Source: JAAYZM01 sp964510785 (lineage in GTDB: Bacteria > Actinomycetota > Actinomycetes > Actinomycetales > Cellulomonadaceae). Taken from it: a stretch of DNA of 64,000 nt. Both the position numbers and the translations under genes were made by a program. The stretch covers positions 17,616 to 81,615 of the forward strand of contig CAZECM010000006.1 of assembly GCA_964510785.1 (NCBI GenBank), given 5' to 3'. Position 1 is the first letter of the stretch. The number at the start of each line of letters is the position of its first letter. This document shows positions 1 to 9,694 of the stretch, one piece after another. The notes below the pieces were generated by a model. That model did no database searches, was not told the DNA's origin, and saw only the letters and a list, made by a program, of their open reading frames with translations.

Positions 1-612
1 GTCGATGCCCGTGTCGATGATGCCGACCTTGACACCGGCGCCCGTCGCGCCGCCCGGTGCAGCCCAGGTGTCGACCGCGCGGGTGAACGAGTCCGTGCCC
101 TTGTTGAGGGGCTGCTTGGGGACGATCCGGTAGACCGCGACGACGTTGTCGTCCGCCGCGAGCTCTCGCACCTTGGCCGCGTCGCCGAGGACCATGACGC
201 CGGCCACGAGGTTCGACGTCACCGCGAGCTGCCGGGGCTCCGACGTGCGTGCGCTCTTCTCCGTGGCGGCCTGCGGGACGAGGTCGTCCGCGAGGGCGGT
301 GATCTTCTTCTCCTGCGCGCGGACGGCGGACTTCGACTTGCCGTCCTGGGCGAGGTCGACCGCCGAGTCGGCACGCAGCTGCACGAACGCGGTCACCTGA
401 CCGCTCGCCTGCCGCAGCGCCCTCGAGACCTTGGAGCCGTCGAGCTTCGCCGTCGCCCGATCGAACGCGACGTCAAACTTCTTGGGACTCGGGGAGGGCG
501 CCGCCGAGGCGGGGGCGACCACCATGGCCGAGGCGGCGAGAGCTGCCGCGGACAGAGATGCAAGAAGGCCCCGCCTGAAGCGTGGGCCGGTACCGGAGCT
601 ACGGATCGTCAT
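1..612 (-). CDS. Subtilisin-like serine peptidase (S8), N-terminal part
   Basis: Reading the minus strand from ATG at 612 gives 204 codons open to the window edge. The N-terminus is a secretion signal (arginines, then an Ala/Leu/Val-rich stretch ending ASAAPS around residue 40). Residues about 45-165 form a charged region that looks like a subtilase propeptide, with DNVVAVYRI near its end. The last visible residues, GVKVGIIDTGID, are the motif around the catalytic Asp of family S8. The His and Ser of the triad lie outside the window. It should be an exported, self-processed endopeptidase. What is certain is the frame, signal peptide and Asp motif; substrate is unknown. Confidence 0.85.
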   Translation of the reverse strand, partial: MTIRSSGTGPRFRRGLLASLSAAALAASAMVVAPASAAPSPSPKKFDVAFDRATAKLDGSKVSRALRQASGQVTAFVQLRADSAVDLAQDGKSKSAVRAQEKKITALADDLVPQAATEKSARTSEPRQLAVTSNLVAGVMVLGDAAKVRELAADDNVVAVYRIVPKQPLNKGTDSFTRAVDTWAAPGGATGAGVKVGIIDTGID

Positions 613-919
613 GTTCTTCCTTCTGCGTGAGGAGTGTGGTCACGCACTCCCGCTGGGCGGGGGCCGGGGGCGGGCGCTGCCCAGTGTTACTGGTCAGTGT
701 CGTCCCGAATGTGAACCTAGCCCCCTTGAGGCAGTTCGTCCTGGTGAACGGGCACGTGGGGTGTGCCGTGGCGTCACAGCCCCGAGGAACTCGTCGCTGC
801 GACGCACAGCTCAAGGAGCTCGCCGAGAAGACGAAGGTCGGGTGTCCCGTCAGCAAGGTGCTCGCCGCCGTCCCGATGACGGTGGACGCGGCCCTCGACC
901 GAGAGACGCGGGCTCCCGC
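613..919. other. Intergenic region upstream of the subtilase
   Basis: About 300 bases separate the subtilase start from the stop of the HNH-protein gene; both are read from the minus strand. It must carry the subtilase promoter. Short open frames exist on both strands but lack coding character. I see no convincing terminator or repeat. Confidence 0.5.
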
Positions 920-2590
920 TCATTGGCGGGGTCGGCTACGTCCCTGCTGACGTTCGATCAGCGTCTGTCGTAGACGGTGCTGGGTGTTGGCGCTGCGCTC
1001 GCGCCGGGTGTGGGTGCGCGGCACGGTGCGGTACCGCGGCGGCTCGTAGTCGGGATCACCGGGTGGAACGTGCCGCCGCGGTGGGCCGTCTGGCGGTGGG
1101 CCGTCGGGTGGCTCGCGGACGACGTCGAGGTCGCGCCGGTGGATCTCGTGGTGGTGGTAGTCGCACAGCAGCACGCCGCGGTCGACGCTCGTGTGCCCGT
1201 GATCGTCGTCCCACCAGTCGATGTGGTGGACCTCGCAGAACCGCGCGGGCATGGTGCAGCCGTTCCAGGAGCAGTGGGAGTCTCGCGCAACGACGGCTCG
1301 GCGCAGGTGGCCTGCGAAGAGCCGTTGTGCCCGTCCCACGTCCAGGGGGAGCGAGTCGGCGCCGACGACGAGTCGAGTCATCTCGCTCGTGCACAGGATG
1401 CGGCCCAGCTCGGACGGGGCCACGAGTGGTCCGTCCTCGAGCCGCACGACGGGCGGCGCGGACAGCAGCGTGCGCGTGACGGGGTCCAGATCCTCGCCAG
1501 GGTCGGTGCCCGGGAGGCCCGGAAGCGGGTCTTGCTCGTGAGTCGCGGCGCGCAGGTGGGCCCGGGCCCGGACGAACGTCTCTTCGCTCATCGTCAGCGT
1601 GATGTGGGGACGCACCGGTGCGCCGGGCTTGAACGCGCCGTCGTCGAGAGCGTGCTGGGCAAGAGTGCTGAGGGCGTCGGCGGCTCGTTGGGCCGGGGTG
1701 CGCGTGTCATCTGCAGCGGGTACCGGAGTCGCGGCGTCCAGAGCCAGGCGCAACGCGTAACCCGCGACCGGGTCGAGCAGCCCCGAGATGTGGGTGCCGT
1801 CGGAGGATTGGCGCACTGTGAGATACCGGGCCGCGCGCAGTGCTTGGCGATCGTCCTGGGTGTCCCTGGCCGACTTCGCGGCGATGAGGTCCTCGACCTT
1901 GCGGGAGAAGGTCGGTGCGTCGTTCTCCCGGGCGAGATCGAGCAGCTGCACCGCGCCGTCGCCGTGGAGCAGCTCGGTGCGTCGATCCTCGGGGAGCTTG
2001 TCGACCTGGTGCCGGAGCCGACGCACGTGGTCCTCGGTGAGCTCGCCGCCGGCCAGAGCCGTCGTCCCGCCGTCGAGCTCGGACAGGGTGCGCGCGTCGT
2101 CCATCTCCGCACCTGCCGTGCCCTTCCCAGTGCGCGTCGCCCTGGACCGGGCGTCGCCGAAGGACCGGACACCCGGCGCACGCCACGCTCCGCTGCGCTC
2201 TTGGGCAACGAGCACGGGTGCCTTCGCGGCCGTGAGGGAGCGGGTGGCCGCGTCGAGGGCGGTGAGGAGCTCAGCACGGGTCTCGGGCGACCAGCCCTCG
2301 CAGTCCTGCATCGCGTCGGCGAGCGAGCGCGCCATGGCTGCGATCGCGTGTGCCCTGATCCGTGCGGCACTCTCGGGGCGACCCAACGCCGAGGCCGCGA
2401 CGCGTACGGCGGGGAGGGCGCCCGGTGAGCCCAGTGAGTCACGCCCCGAACCGTCGGCCCGGGCGAGGTCGCTCCTCGGGGGCTTCCCGCCCGCGATGTT
2501 CGACAGGGTCGGTTCCGCGGAGGTGGGCGAGGTCGTGTCAGAGGCGGTGGCTACGGTGGAACCACGGCTCGTCGTCGTCATCTCGGCCAT
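920..2590 (-). CDS. DUF222 / HNH endonuclease-signature protein (13E12 repeat family)
   Basis: A 556-residue protein. The N-terminal two thirds are the helical DUF222 region typical of actinobacterial 13E12-repeat proteins. Near residues 435-490 lies an HNH motif: RDSHCSWNGC with its cysteines, then EVHHIDWW and CDYHHHEIHRRDL. Such proteins are abundant in Micrococcales and are thought to be metal-dependent nucleases, but their role is not established. I chose ATG 2590 because GGGAGGT sits 6 nt upstream; an open frame continues to 2764 without a site. The C-terminal tail after the HNH motif is Pro/Arg-rich and probably disordered. Confidence 0.82.
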   Translation of the reverse strand: MAEMTTTSRGSTVATASDTTSPTSAEPTLSNIAGGKPPRSDLARADGSGRDSLGSPGALPAVRVAASALGRPESAARIRAHAIAAMARSLADAMQDCEGWSPETRAELLTALDAATRSLTAAKAPVLVAQERSGAWRAPGVRSFGDARSRATRTGKGTAGAEMDDARTLSELDGGTTALAGGELTEDHVRRLRHQVDKLPEDRRTELLHGDGAVQLLDLARENDAPTFSRKVEDLIAAKSARDTQDDRQALRAARYLTVRQSSDGTHISGLLDPVAGYALRLALDAATPVPAADDTRTPAQRAADALSTLAQHALDDGAFKPGAPVRPHITLTMSEETFVRARAHLRAATHEQDPLPGLPGTDPGEDLDPVTRTLLSAPPVVRLEDGPLVAPSELGRILCTSEMTRLVVGADSLPLDVGRAQRLFAGHLRRAVVARDSHCSWNGCTMPARFCEVHHIDWWDDDHGHTSVDRGVLLCDYHHHEIHRRDLDVVREPPDGPPPDGPPRRHVPPGDPDYEPPRYRTVPRTHTRRERSANTQHRLRQTLIERQQGRSRPRQ

Positions 2591-2814
2591 CGCCGCACCT
2601 CCCCTCATAGAGCCCCTCTGCGAACGTATGTACCAGTGTGCCAGGTTTTGTCCCGATACGCAACCTTTGTCCGACAAGTCTCCGAACAAGTTCGCGAGGT
2701 AGGTCCCAGCGCGTAGGGAGTGCGGTCGGCCCCGGCGCGCCCGGCAGTGCCGCCAAGGGGTCACTGGGCAGGACGTCGCGGCATCGAGGCGCGCGGGGGT
2801 GGGAGACTTCCCCC
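2591..2814. promoter_or_regulatory. Divergent intergenic region between the HNH protein and the FAD/Fe-S oxidoreductase
   Basis: The stretch 2630-2700 is clearly less GC-rich than its surroundings and contains several TTGTC/GACAA-like elements, as expected of promoters for two divergent genes. No single -35/-10 pair is convincing enough to name. Confidence 0.4.
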
Positions 2815-5670
2815 GTGTCCGTCGCCACCGCCACCGAGGAACTGGTCAGCGCGCTGCGCAGCGTCGTCGCGGGAGAGGTCGACTCCTCCTCGCGCCGTCG
2901 CGCCGAGTACTCGACGGACGCCTCGAACTACCGCGTGGTGCCCGAGGTGGTCGTCTTCCCCAGGTCCACCGACGACGTCCTCGCCACGCTCGAGGCGGCC
3001 CGCGGGGCCGGCTCACCCGTGACCTCCCGCGGCGGCGGCACCTCGGTGGCGGGCAACGCCGTAGGCCCCGGCGTCGTGATCGACTTCTCGCGGCACCTCG
3101 ACACGATCGGGGAGATCGATCCCGAGGCGCGCACCGCCGTCGTGCAGCCCGGCGTCATCATGGCCAACCTGCAGCGCGCCGCGGCGCCGCACGGCCTGCG
3201 CTTCGGCCCCGACCCGTCCACGCAGGCGCGCGCGACGTTCGGCGGCATGATCGGCAACAACGCGTGCGGCCCCCGGGCCGTCGCGTACGGGCGCACCGCG
3301 GACAACGTCCTCGAGCTCGACGTCGTGGACGGCACGGGCCGGCGTTTCACGGCCGCCCAGGGGCTCGACGTCGTGCCCGGCCTCGACACGCTCGTCTCGA
3401 GCCACCTCGAGCTGCTGCGCACCGAGCTCGGACGCTTCGGCCGGCAGGTCTCCGGCTATTCCCTCGAGCACCTGCTCCCGGAGAAGGGCCGCGACCTCGC
3501 GAAGGCGCTCGTCGGCACGGAGGGCACGGTCGCGACGATCCTCGAGGCGAAGGTCCGGCTCGTCGACGTCGCGGCGGCCCCGGTGCTCGTCGTCCTCGGC
3601 TACCCCGACATGCCCACGGCCGCCGACGCCGTGCCCGCGCTCCTCGCCCACGCCCCGCTCGCGATCGAGGGCATCGACGCCCGCCTCGTCGACGTCGTGC
3701 GCCGCGTCAAGGGCCCCGGCGCCGTCCCCACCCTGCCCGCGGGCGAGGGCTGGCTCATGGTCGAGGTGGGCGGAGCGGACCTCGACGAGGCGCTCGCCCG
3801 CGCGAGGGCGCTCGCGGCCGACGCCGGCACCAGGGCCGTCGGCGTCTTCCCCCCGGGCCCCGAGGCCGTGGCGATGTGGCGCATCCGCGAGGACGGCGCG
3901 GGCCTCGGCGGGCGTACGCCGTCCGGCGCGCAGGCCTGGCCCGGCTTCGAGGACTCGGCCGTTCCGCCCGAGCGGCTCGGCGCGTACCTGCGCGAGCTCG
4001 AGGCGCTCATGGCGAGCCACGGCATCGACGGGCTCGCCTACGGGCACTTCGGCGACGGCTGCGTCCACCTGCGCCTCGACGTGCCGCTCGAGCACGACGG
4101 CGGCCCGCTGCGCTCCTTCATGACGGACGCCGCCCACCTCGTCGCGGCCCACGGCGGCTCGCTCTCGGGCGAGCACGGCGACGGCCGCGCGCGCTCCGAG
4201 CTGCTGCCCGTGATGTACAGCCCCGAGGCGATCGACCTCTTCGCGGCGTTCAAGCACCTGCTCGACCCGGCCGACGTGCTCAACCCCGGTGTGCTCGTGC
4301 GCCCGAGCCCGCTCGACGCGGACCTGCGCCGCCCCCACGCGCGCCCGCTGCTCGCCACGAACGGTTTCGCGTTCGCGCACGACGACGGCGACTTCACCAC
4401 CGCCGTGCACCGCTGCGTCGGCGTCGGCAAGTGCCGGGCGGACAACACGGCCGCGGGTGGCTTCATGTGCCCGTCCTACCTCGCCACGCGCGACGAGAAG
4501 GACTCCACGCGCGGGCGCGCACGAGTGCTGCAGGAGATGGCCAACGGCTCCCTCGTGACGCGCGGCTGGTCCTCGCCCGAGGTGCACGAGGCCCTCGACC
4601 TTTGCCTGAGCTGCAAGGCGTGCTCCTCGGACTGCCCCGCGGGCGTCGACATGGCGCAGTACAAGTCCGAGGTGCTGCACCGGACGTACCGCGGGCGGCT
4701 GCGGCCCGTCAACCACTACGCGCTCGGCTGGCTGCCGCGCTGGTCGCGGCTCGTCACGGGCGTTCCCGGCCTCGCCCGGCTCGCGAACGCCGTGCTCGGC
4801 TGGCGCCCCGCGGCGAAGGCCGTCCTGACGCTCGGCGGCATGGACTCGCGCCGCCAGATGGTGCGGTTCGCGCCCACGCCGTGGCGGCGCGCCTTCCGCG
4901 CGCAAGGCATCGCGCGGCGCGCCGGGGTCACGGAGCCGACCGCGAACCGGCGTCGTGTGCTGCTGTGGGTGGACAGCTTCGGGGACACGCTCGACCCGGG
5001 TGTGCCGCTCGCCGCCGCCCAGGTGCTCCAGGCGGCCGGCTACGAGGTGCTGCTGCCCGAGCGCGACGTGTGCTGCGGTCTCACGTGGATCAGCACGGGC
5101 CAGCTCGACGGGGCGAAGTCGCGGCTCGGCGAGCTGATGGACGTGCTCGGGCCGTACGCGGTGAACCAGATCCCGATCGTGGGCCTCGAGCCCTCGTGCA
5201 CCGCGGTGCTGCGCTCGGACCTCGGCGACCTCTTCCCCGGCGACCCGCGCGCCCACGCGATCGCGAAGGCCACCCACACGCTCGCCGAGCTGCTGAGCGC
5301 GCCCGCGCCCTTCGGCCCGGCCGAGGAGTGGCAGGTGCCGGACCTGTCCGACGTGACCGCCGTCGTGCAACCGCACTGCCACCACCACGCCGTCATGGGG
5401 TTCGCACCGGACAAGGCGCTGCTCGAGGGGGCCGGGGCGAGCATCCGCACCCTCGCGGGGTGCTGCGGGCTCGCCGGCAACTTCGGCATGGAGAAGGGGC
5501 ACTACGACGTCTCGGTCCAGGTCGCCGAGAACGCCCTCCTGCCCGCGCTGCGCGAGGCCGAGGCGGGGACGGTGTACCTCGCGGACGGTTACTCGTGCCG
5601 CACCCAGGGCGACCAGCTCGCGGGCGTCCGGGGCCAGCACCTCGCCGAGCTTCTCGCCCAACGGCTGTGA
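2815..5670 (+). CDS. FAD-linked oxidase with C-terminal Fe-S domains (D-2-hydroxyacid dehydrogenase, YdiJ type)
   Basis: A 951-residue flavoprotein joining a GlcD-like FAD part to a GlpC-like iron-sulfur part. Residues about 40-215 are the PCMH-type FAD-binding domain (SRGGGTSVAGNA, GGMIGNNACGPRA). Residues about 230-500 are the FAD-oxidase C-terminal domain with GEHGDGRARSE. Cysteine clusters for 4Fe-4S centres appear near residue 533 (CVGVGKC) and 598 (CLSCKACSSDCP), and two CCG motifs near 752 and 882. The family oxidises D-2-hydroxyacids such as D-lactate or D-2-hydroxyglutarate and passes electrons to the membrane; the exact substrate cannot be read here. GTG 2815 was chosen because homology begins just after it and GGGAG lies 10 nt upstream; the open frame runs back to 2638. 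Confidence 0.88.
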   Translation: MSVATATEELVSALRSVVAGEVDSSSRRRAEYSTDASNYRVVPEVVVFPRSTDDVLATLEAARGAGSPVTSRGGGTSVAGNAVGPGVVIDFSRHLDTIGEIDPEARTAVVQPGVIMANLQRAAAPHGLRFGPDPSTQARATFGGMIGNNACGPRAVAYGRTADNVLELDVVDGTGRRFTAAQGLDVVPGLDTLVSSHLELLRTELGRFGRQVSGYSLEHLLPEKGRDLAKALVGTEGTVATILEAKVRLVDVAAAPVLVVLGYPDMPTAADAVPALLAHAPLAIEGIDARLVDVVRRVKGPGAVPTLPAGEGWLMVEVGGADLDEALARARALAADAGTRAVGVFPPGPEAVAMWRIREDGAGLGGRTPSGAQAWPGFEDSAVPPERLGAYLRELEALMASHGIDGLAYGHFGDGCVHLRLDVPLEHDGGPLRSFMTDAAHLVAAHGGSLSGEHGDGRARSELLPVMYSPEAIDLFAAFKHLLDPADVLNPGVLVRPSPLDADLRRPHARPLLATNGFAFAHDDGDFTTAVHRCVGVGKCRADNTAAGGFMCPSYLATRDEKDSTRGRARVLQEMANGSLVTRGWSSPEVHEALDLCLSCKACSSDCPAGVDMAQYKSEVLHRTYRGRLRPVNHYALGWLPRWSRLVTGVPGLARLANAVLGWRPAAKAVLTLGGMDSRRQMVRFAPTPWRRAFRAQGIARRAGVTEPTANRRRVLLWVDSFGDTLDPGVPLAAAQVLQAAGYEVLLPERDVCCGLTWISTGQLDGAKSRLGELMDVLGPYAVNQIPIVGLEPSCTAVLRSDLGDLFPGDPRAHAIAKATHTLAELLSAPAPFGPAEEWQVPDLSDVTAVVQPHCHHHAVMGFAPDKALLEGAGASIRTLAGCCGLAGNFGMEKGHYDVSVQVAENALLPALREAEAGTVYLADGYSCRTQGDQLAGVRGQHLAELLAQRL

Positions 5671-5822
5671 CGCTGGGTGGTTTGTCTTGGGCAGAAAGAG
5701 TGAACCTGATTGGCGCTATCGTGCCCAGGGTCGCTATGAGACGGTAGAAGAGGCCGCGGGGGTGCGAGTGCCCCTCTGGCCCTGCCAACCCGCCCGCCCA
5801 CACCCGCCGCCTGGAGTTCTCT

Positions 5823-7556
5823 GTGCCGCTGTTCGAGCTCGATGAGACCGGTTCCCGGCTCGTCCGGCCGATGCAGCCTGCCGCGGCGAGCTTCGAACCG
5901 GACAGCGCCGAGCTCGTCACGACACACCTGTCGGACCTCCTCGGCGAGGGACTCTTCCCCGTCGCGACGCGCCGCTCCGAGGAGGACGAGCGGCCCCACA
6001 TGCTCGCGCTCGACGTGGTGGGTCAGCCCGTGGTGGTCGAGGTGGTCGCCGAGCTCGACTCCCAGTCCCTCATCCAGGCCCTCGCCTACGCCGGCCAGGC
6101 CGGTCGGCTGACGTCCGGAGACCTTGCGCGGCTCTACCACGGTGGCGCCGAGCAGTTCGGCGTCGACCTCATGGCGTTCCGTGAGTCGTTGCCCGCCGCG
6201 TACTCGCGACGCGGGCTGCGCGTGGGCGCCCGGCTGCTCCTCGTGTGCTCGAGCGTGAACCTCGAGATCGCCGACGCGCTCGAGTTCCTGCGTGCGCCCG
6301 GTCGCCAGGTCGAGGTGCTGCAGATGGGCGTGATCCACGGGGCCGGCGGGCGCCGATACCTCGACGTGTCCCCCCTCGTGGGGCCCATCGCCGAGCTCCG
6401 ACAGGTGGAGCAGGCGAACCTGCGGCTCGTGCGCTCCGACGAGGCGTTCGCTGCGGCGATGGCCTACGACGAGCAGCGCAAGGCGTTCTCGCGGTTCGCG
6501 GCCGCGCCCGAGGACGCGCCGGAGTCCGTCGAGTCGCCCTTCGCGGCGACGGGGACGGACGGCAGCGCGCCGGGTGGGGAGGTCTCCGTCATCTCGCCCG
6601 TCTCGGGGTCGACGCCGGCTGCGTCGTCCGACCGTGGCCACGCACCGACGCCGCCGCCCCACGCTTCACCGGCGTCTCCCACGGCCCGCTTCGCTCCGCC
6701 GCAGACGGCGACCCCCAAGGTGACGCCGCCCACCGCCGCGTCGTCCGCGTCCCCGCCCGCGGCGCCATCCCCGCCTGCCGCGCGGTTGTCGCCGCCTGCA
6801 GCACCGCCTGCCCCGTCTGTGCCGCCTGCCCCGCCTGTGGCACCGCCTGCCCCGCCACAGCGGACGTCCGTCTTGCCGCAGGCCGGTGCGCCCGCCGCGC
6901 CCGCCGCGTTCGATGCGCCTGTCGCGCCTGGCGCGCCTGAGGCACCCGCTGCGCAGCGGTCTCCCGACGTCAGCGCCGACGCCTACATCCCGACCTTCGT
7001 CCCCGCGGATGTTCCCCTCATCTCGCCGGATGCGCGCGCCCTGACGGATGAGCCGGATGCACTCGCGCCCGGGGTGCCCGTCCAGCCGAGGACCCCGCCG
7101 TCGGCCCCGCTCTCGGGCACGCCGTCGGCCCCGCCCGCGGCTCCACCGTCGACCCCACCCTCGACCCCGCCTCCCGCGACGCGCAGCCCCCTGCCGCCCC
7201 CGATGGCGCTGCCGTCGTCGTCGTACTCGCTCGGCACCCACGGTGCCGAGGCCCAGGCGCCGTCGGACGTGGTCCCCGCCGCGGCGTCACGCCAGCGCTC
7301 CGACCCGCGCCTCGTGGCGCTCGTGGCAGCGCTCGGGCCGGTCGAGCTCGTGTGGTTCCGGGAGCGGCGCGGTCAGCGGCTCACGGCGCAGCTGCGGGCC
7401 GACGGGCTCATCGAGCTGCCGAGCGGCGAGATCTTCGGCGACCCGAGCACGGCGGCGCAGATCGCGTCGCACGCCGCGCTCCACGTCGACGGCTGGGGGG
7501 TCTGGCGCCTCGGTGACGCGGGGCCCACCCTGCACCAGTACGTCGCGGGCGCCTGA
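5823..7556 (+). CDS. Degenerate PDDEXK (NucS-like) protein with C-terminal RAMA-like domain
   Basis: A 577-residue protein in three parts. Residues about 35-200 resemble the NucS/DUF91 kind of PDDEXK fold: LALDVVGQPVVVEVVAELD followed by LIQALAYAGQAGRL. The usual E-x-K is E-V-V, so the catalytic Lys is absent. Residues about 210-475 are a long Pro/Ala/Ser linker of low complexity. Residues about 490-577 (LTAQLRADGLIELPSG, DPSTAAQIAS, DGWGVWRL) match the pattern of RAMA domains, which are thought to read modified DNA in restriction systems. The role is inferred: perhaps a DNA-binding sensor. It starts at GTG with no strong site. It converges with the next gene, 24 nt away. Confidence 0.6.
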   Translation: MPLFELDETGSRLVRPMQPAAASFEPDSAELVTTHLSDLLGEGLFPVATRRSEEDERPHMLALDVVGQPVVVEVVAELDSQSLIQALAYAGQAGRLTSGDLARLYHGGAEQFGVDLMAFRESLPAAYSRRGLRVGARLLLVCSSVNLEIADALEFLRAPGRQVEVLQMGVIHGAGGRRYLDVSPLVGPIAELRQVEQANLRLVRSDEAFAAAMAYDEQRKAFSRFAAAPEDAPESVESPFAATGTDGSAPGGEVSVISPVSGSTPAASSDRGHAPTPPPHASPASPTARFAPPQTATPKVTPPTAASSASPPAAPSPPAARLSPPAAPPAPSVPPAPPVAPPAPPQRTSVLPQAGAPAAPAAFDAPVAPGAPEAPAAQRSPDVSADAYIPTFVPADVPLISPDARALTDEPDALAPGVPVQPRTPPSAPLSGTPSAPPAAPPSTPPSTPPPATRSPLPPPMALPSSSYSLGTHGAEAQAPSDVVPAAASRQRSDPRLVALVAALGPVELVWFRERRGQRLTAQLRADGLIELPSGEIFGDPSTAAQIASHAALHVDGWGVWRLGDAGPTLHQYVAGA

Positions 7557-7580
7557 GCCCCGTCGAGGTTCCGGCCGCCC

Positions 7581-8546
7581 TCAGCCCCACCCGTACACGG
7601 CGCACCACCGCGTGATCTCCGCGAACACGTGCTCGCGCACCGGCGAGGGTGAGAGCACGAGGTCGTGGATCCCGCCGTCGAACCGTACGACCGTCACGAC
7701 GGGCCCGAGCCGGATCGCCCGGCGCACGATCGCCTCGACGTCGAGCACGATGTCGGAGGACAGCATCGTCTGGTTCCAGCGCGGCGAGATCATGGTGCGG
7801 GCCGAGGCCATGACGAGGATCGGTACGTCGATGCGCAGCCCGCGGGCCACCTGGGCGTGCCCGGCCGTGACCGCGCGCAGCCAGCCGGGTCGCACCGGGA
7901 ACGCCGGCACGGGCCGCCACAGCGGGTTGAGGTCCGTCGTGGCCTCGAGCTCGCGCAGGGAGCGCGCGTAGAACCCCGGGTCCACGTTGGGCAGCGGCAG
8001 CAGGGGATTGAGCCTGGCGAGCGAGTCGAGGGCTGGCATCGTGAGGTAGCGGGCCGTCGCGGAGCCCTGGAGCTCGAGCCACGGGCTGTTGAGCACGAGC
8101 CCGCTCACGCGCCCCGGGTTGCGGTCCGCCCACAGCGACGTGATGAGCCCGCCCGTCGAGTGCCCCATGAGCAGCACGCTCGCCGCGACCCCGAGCTCGG
8201 CGGCGATGACACCGAGCGCCGCCTCGATGTCCTCGTCATACGTCGCGAGGTCCGTGACGTAGCCGGGGGACTGGTGCTCGCGCAGCGACCGGCCGTACTT
8301 GCGCAGGTCGAGCGCGTAGAACGCGGCACCGAGCCCCGTCCAGTACTCCGCGAGATGGGTCTGGAAGAAGTAGTCCGACCAGCCGTGCACGTACAGCACC
8401 GCACGGGCCGGGCGCAGTCCCGCTCGCTCGGGCGGGTGGTGGCGCACGAGGGTCGCGACGACGTCACCCTCGTCGTCGGCTGCCAGCGGCAGGGTGCGCT
8501 GCTGGTAGTCCGGGCCCAGGACGTCCTCGACCCACGTTGTCGCCAT
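7581..8546 (-). CDS. Alpha/beta hydrolase (serine lipase/lysophospholipase-like)
   Basis: 321 residues with an alpha/beta-hydrolase core. VLYVHGWSDYFFQTHLAEYW carries the oxyanion-hole HGW. The nucleophile elbow is GHSTGG at about residue 127. A late Asp-containing segment (ASARTMISPRWNQ, then RFDGGIHDL with the candidate catalytic His) completes the triad. No signal peptide, so it is cytosolic. It resembles the Hydrolase_4 / monoacylglycerol-lipase group; substrate unknown. It is 10 nt downstream of the MDR gene on the same strand, so the two are probably cotranscribed. Confidence 0.85.
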   Translation of the reverse strand: MATTWVEDVLGPDYQQRTLPLAADDEGDVVATLVRHHPPERAGLRPARAVLYVHGWSDYFFQTHLAEYWTGLGAAFYALDLRKYGRSLREHQSPGYVTDLATYDEDIEAALGVIAAELGVAASVLLMGHSTGGLITSLWADRNPGRVSGLVLNSPWLELQGSATARYLTMPALDSLARLNPLLPLPNVDPGFYARSLRELEATTDLNPLWRPVPAFPVRPGWLRAVTAGHAQVARGLRIDVPILVMASARTMISPRWNQTMLSSDIVLDVEAIVRRAIRLGPVVTVVRFDGGIHDLVLSPSPVREHVFAEITRWCAVYGWG

Positions 8547-8556
8547 CGGCCACCCC

Positions 8557-9531
8557 CTACGTCGTCAGGACGATCTTGCCGAACTGCTCGCCGCTCACGA
8601 GCCGGGCGAACGCGTCCCGCGCGTTCTCGAGCGGGAACGTGGCGTCGATCGTGGGGCGGGCGCCCGTGCGTTCGAGGAGCTCGAGGAGGGCGCGCAGGTC
8701 GTCCGCCGTGCCCATGGTCGAGCCGAGGACGCGCAGCTCGTGGAAGAAGATCCGCGTGATGCTCGCCGGGGAGGGGTCGCCGGTGGTGGCGCCGACGACG
8801 ACGATCGCCCCGCCCGCGCGCACCGACGCGACCGAGTGGGCCCACGTCGCCCTGCCGACGGACTCGAGGACGACGTCGGCCCGCTTCGGCAGCCGTGCCC
8901 CGGGCTCGTGTGTAGCAGTGGCGCCGAGCTCCTCGGCTTGCTTGCGGCGCTCCGCGCTGCGGCTCGTGACGTGGACCTCGAGCCCCGCGGCCGCACCGAG
9001 CGTGATCGCCGCCGTCGCGACCCCGCCGCCCGCACCCTGCACGAGCAGCACGTCACCGGGCTCCGCCCCGCCCGTGCGGAAGATCGCGCGGTACGCCGTG
9101 AGCCACGCCGTCGGGAGGCACGCGGCCTGTTCCCAGGTGAGCCACCCGGGCTTGTCGACGAGGTTGGCCGCCGGGACCGCGACGCGCTCGGCGAGCGTGC
9201 CGGGGTAGCGCTCGGAGAGGATCGAGCGGGCCTCGGTGCCGGGCGCGGCGTGCTTGGTGGGCAGGGCGCCGACGACGGCGTGCACGATGACCTCTCGACC
9301 CTCGGCAGTGGTGCCGGCGCCGTCGCAGCCGAGCACCATCGGGAGCTGGTCCTCCGTGAGCCCCACGCCGCGCAGGCTCCACAGGTCGTGCTGGTTCAGG
9401 GCGGCGGCTCTGATGTCCACGAGCTGCCAGTCGGGGTGGTCAGCGGGGGGTGCGGCGTCGGGGACCTGGCCGACTTCGAGCGCGCTGAGCGGCTCCTCGG
9501 GTGCGAACCTGGCGGCGTAGGCAGCGAGCAT
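8557..9531 (-). CDS. Quinone oxidoreductase-like MDR (zinc-independent alcohol dehydrogenase family)
   Basis: 324 residues. The N-terminal GroES-like part contains AAALNQHDLWSLRGVG and GCDGAGTT, the usual quinone oxidoreductase pattern. The Rossmann part has LLVQGAGGGVATAAI for NADPH. The structural-zinc cysteines of true alcohol dehydrogenases are missing. Expected role: NADPH-dependent reduction of quinones or enones. ATG 9531 is where homology begins; an in-frame ATG at 9615 would add a basic, unlikely extension. It forms a two-gene unit with the hydrolase downstream. Confidence 0.82.
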   Translation of the reverse strand: MLAAYAARFAPEEPLSALEVGQVPDAAPPADHPDWQLVDIRAAALNQHDLWSLRGVGLTEDQLPMVLGCDGAGTTAEGREVIVHAVVGALPTKHAAPGTEARSILSERYPGTLAERVAVPAANLVDKPGWLTWEQAACLPTAWLTAYRAIFRTGGAEPGDVLLVQGAGGGVATAAITLGAAAGLEVHVTSRSAERRKQAEELGATATHEPGARLPKRADVVLESVGRATWAHSVASVRAGGAIVVVGATTGDPSPASITRIFFHELRVLGSTMGTADDLRALLELLERTGARPTIDATFPLENARDAFARLVSGEQFGKIVLTT

Positions 9532-9694
9532 GCCCCCACGGTATGCCCTGCGGGCGGGTGCGACCTGGGGCTGCGGCGCGGGATGACGTGCAAAAAATCG
9601 CGCCAGAAATTTCAACGTCCAGGAGGCATGGCAAGGTGCTTGGCATGTCCAGTGACGGAGTCGACGGCGCCCCGACCGGGACGAGACCCCATGG

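Noticed and set aside
599..856. 85-residue minus-strand frame upstream of the subtilase
   Set aside because: It overlaps the subtilase start, has no ribosome-binding site and no coding character; the sequence is more likely promoter and leader.
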